Shown: positions 31,536 through 33,270 of the stretch, in pieces
Layout of the letters: every line of letters begins with the position of its first letter
How positions within the stretch are numbered: the stretch's first letter is position 1
Made by a program: the position numbers and the translations under genes
The notes under the pieces: model-generated
The model's input: the letters and a program-made list of their open reading frames with translations, nothing else
Database searches by the model: none
What the model was told of the DNA's origin: nothing
DNA from: Fragilaria radians
Taxonomy: Eukaryota; Bacillariophyta; Fragilariophyceae; Fragilariales; Fragilariaceae
Direction: 5' to 3'
DNA length: 33,270 nt
Assembly: GCA_900642245.1 (NCBI GenBank)
Contig: CAAAJI010000033.1
Coordinates: 130,862-164,131 of the forward strand

Positions 31536-32135
31536 CTAAAAGAGATACGGCAAATCTAGAGAACTGTCGCAACGGCAAAAGTCTTCAAGAGACTGTGAAG
31601 ACCGTCTCAGCATAGGCGGAGTGAGAGAACCTCTTGTTGCCAGTGACTTGGGAGTCAAGAGAACTGTCTCATCGAAAATCATATTTGATGATTCAGTTTT
31701 GCTTGCAATTTGAGATACTGTCGTATCGATGTTCTCAATGAATTGGTGTCGCTGTTGTTGATTCTTCTCAGAATTTAGCTGAGTATTATCTTGTAAGAAT
31801 CTGCGCTTGTGTCGCTTGTTCGATTCCGCTTCCATTGTCGAATGATCCAAGGCATACCTAGAGTAAGTCCAGATATCATCATATTCTTCAAATCGAGGCT
31901 TTAGATTAATACATGACTGAATTCTGTTGTTTGAGGTAGTGAGAGCGATGTGCAGTGCTTGAGAGCACTTGCCACTACCCTTGTAACGCTCAGGAGAGTG
32001 TGTGATGGCATGACAAGGTTGTAGATAACCAGGGGAGGGTGGATAAGTATGAACTCGTTGCCGCTTGACATGGTATGATGTTACATCCACCTTGGTAATT
32101 GCTACCGCTTTCTTGGAGTTGTTAGAGCTTGTCAT
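31536..32135 (-). CDS. Hypothetical protein, Ser/Thr-rich
   Basis: An intronless frame of 199 residues starting at the first ATG, 32133-32135 (MTSSNNSKKAVAITK); the frame is open further upstream without an ATG. I do not recognise it. It is rich in Ser, Thr, Gln, Asn and basic residues, with no membrane segment and no signal peptide, and looks mainly disordered. KRQRVH and NKRHKRRF are possible nuclear signals. The C-terminal LTPKSLATRGSLTPPMLRRS holds TP and SxxxR sites suited to proline-directed or basophilic kinases. A regulatory or nuclear protein is possible, but this is inference. The frame's length, clean start and stop and biased composition support a real gene. Confidence 0.55.
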   Translation of the reverse strand: MTSSNNSKKAVAITKVDVTSYHVKRQRVHTYPPSPGYLQPCHAITHSPERYKGSGKCSQALHIALTTSNNRIQSCINLKPRFEEYDDIWTYSRYALDHSTMEAESNKRHKRRFLQDNTQLNSEKNQQQRHQFIENIDTTVSQIASKTESSNMIFDETVLLTPKSLATRGSLTPPMLRRSSQSLEDFCRCDSSLDLPYLF

Positions 32136-33270
32136 AACTTGCAGTATCGAAAAGTGATAATCTGTTGAATGTAATGGTAGTCTTGCAAAGATTGACAACT
32201 CGAATCACTTAATTTGAATATTCTGACACAGCTTTTTGACAATTGATTGACACGAAAGTCATCAATTTGAAAGTTAAAACTGCGAAAGAAATCTGTTCCG
32301 CAGTGTTCTCTGGATTCCATGGAAATGGGAACATAAAGACTATTTCATGTATGCTTCATTCGAATTCACGGACGTTGTCGTTTTCTGGTATGTGTCAATT
32401 CTATTGCAAATTCTGCGCTCCATGCATTCTCATTGAAGTTGAAATCACATAGATCGCAGCCAACGAAAGAGATTAGTGTTAATTCAGGGTATGTATGTTA
32501 TTTCCTCAGTAGTCATATTCATAAAGTTACGAAAATAACTGTGTGGAGCCAATCAAGATAATTGGGCCTACACTACTTCTGAAATATTTTTTTATGAAGG
32601 TATTATTGCGTGGAATTCATAAAGTATCCATTATTTTGGCATTCTGTGATGTACTTTGTTTGACTAGCATTTTGTGATATCTATAGCAACAAAGAAATAA
32701 AGTTGTTGAAAGAAACGTCTTACTAAATCAGTGCTTGGATTTTCAATCATATCAATTTTATGCTTGACCATAGCATGGGAATCAATACTCCAAAGAGTTT
32801 GTCAATTAAAGTAAACATTCTACAAGCCCTTGTTTGCACTGAGTTTTCGTCTCCAGGAGCATTATTTACAAAATTAAATTGAACTCAAATCTTGGATGAA
32901 TGTTTTTCAAATTTAATGTTTCTCTCAGAAAACCCCATGCAATATGCTCAACCTATGATCTTTCATGATTGCAAGTGCTAACTTCCTGCAAGATTGAAAA
33001 GAGAGCCTAAGAGTATGCTTCAAGGAAAAAATACAATTATTCACCTGTTGTAAGATATTATTTGGTATGCATGGGAATGTTGAAGTCATTCATTGAATTT
33101 ACCTTAAGGAATTTCGCTTTTTTTTACAATAGCCACAATTCCTTAAAAAAATCTAATTCATCTGCTTCTCCTATCATATTCATTTTTATCTTTGTCATAC
33201 CTTAAAGTATAGACTAAAAAGAAATACATTAATTTAATATCTGTATATGAAATGAACAATATTCAGTCTG
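32136..33270. other. Gene-free end of window
   Basis: AT-rich sequence, the presumed promoter side of the hypothetical gene. Only short frames such as 32243-32452 are present, without recognisable content. No RNA gene or repeat is seen. Confidence 0.5.

Noticed and set aside
1..33270. CRISPR array, bacterial operon, rRNA or organellar genome
   Set aside because: No regularly spaced repeats, no Shine-Dalgarno-led gene strings and no rRNA-like sequence; spliceosomal-type introns and eukaryotic retrotransposons argue for nuclear DNA.

Overview
The window looks like nuclear DNA from a small-genome eukaryote, most likely a diatom or another stramenopile. The evidence is AT-rich spacers, mostly intronless genes on both strands, and three short introns (72, 84 and 125 bp) with GTAAG donors and CAG/TAG acceptors. 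There are also Copia fragments whose Gag and pol resemble diatom Copia lines, and decayed Ty3/Gypsy pieces. The taxon is an inference from remembered family resemblance; no search was run. Start codons were chosen as the first in-frame ATG.

Layout. 1-4.4 kb is a retrotransposon graveyard: a broken Copia gag-protease on the plus strand faces a broken Copia integrase/RT/RNase H on the minus strand. 4.4-13.2 kb carries three genes: a RING/TRAF-type zinc finger coiled-coil protein (minus), a 730-residue coiled-coil protein (plus), and a full-length tRNA(Ile)-lysidine synthase (TilS) with a long N-terminal extension (minus). 13.2-23.9 kb holds two nearly identical 354-residue seven-transmembrane receptors, both on the minus strand about 6.65 kb apart. 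Between them lie an internally deleted Ty3/Gypsy element (gag-protease joined to half an integrase) and a second gag fragment.

23.9-32.1 kb is denser. It contains a probable Elongator subunit 6 (plus), a type II membrane glycosyltransferase-like protein (minus), a three-exon TPR protein (plus), a two-exon alpha/beta hydrolase (minus) and a 199-residue protein I do not recognise (minus). The last 1.1 kb shows nothing I can support.

The genes do not form an operon or an obvious pathway. TilS and Elp6 both act on tRNA wobble modification, but in different compartments and far apart, so I treat that as coincidence. The most unusual parts are the receptor pair with its decaying duplication, the rearranged retroelements, and the coiled-coil protein with a repeated C-terminal module.
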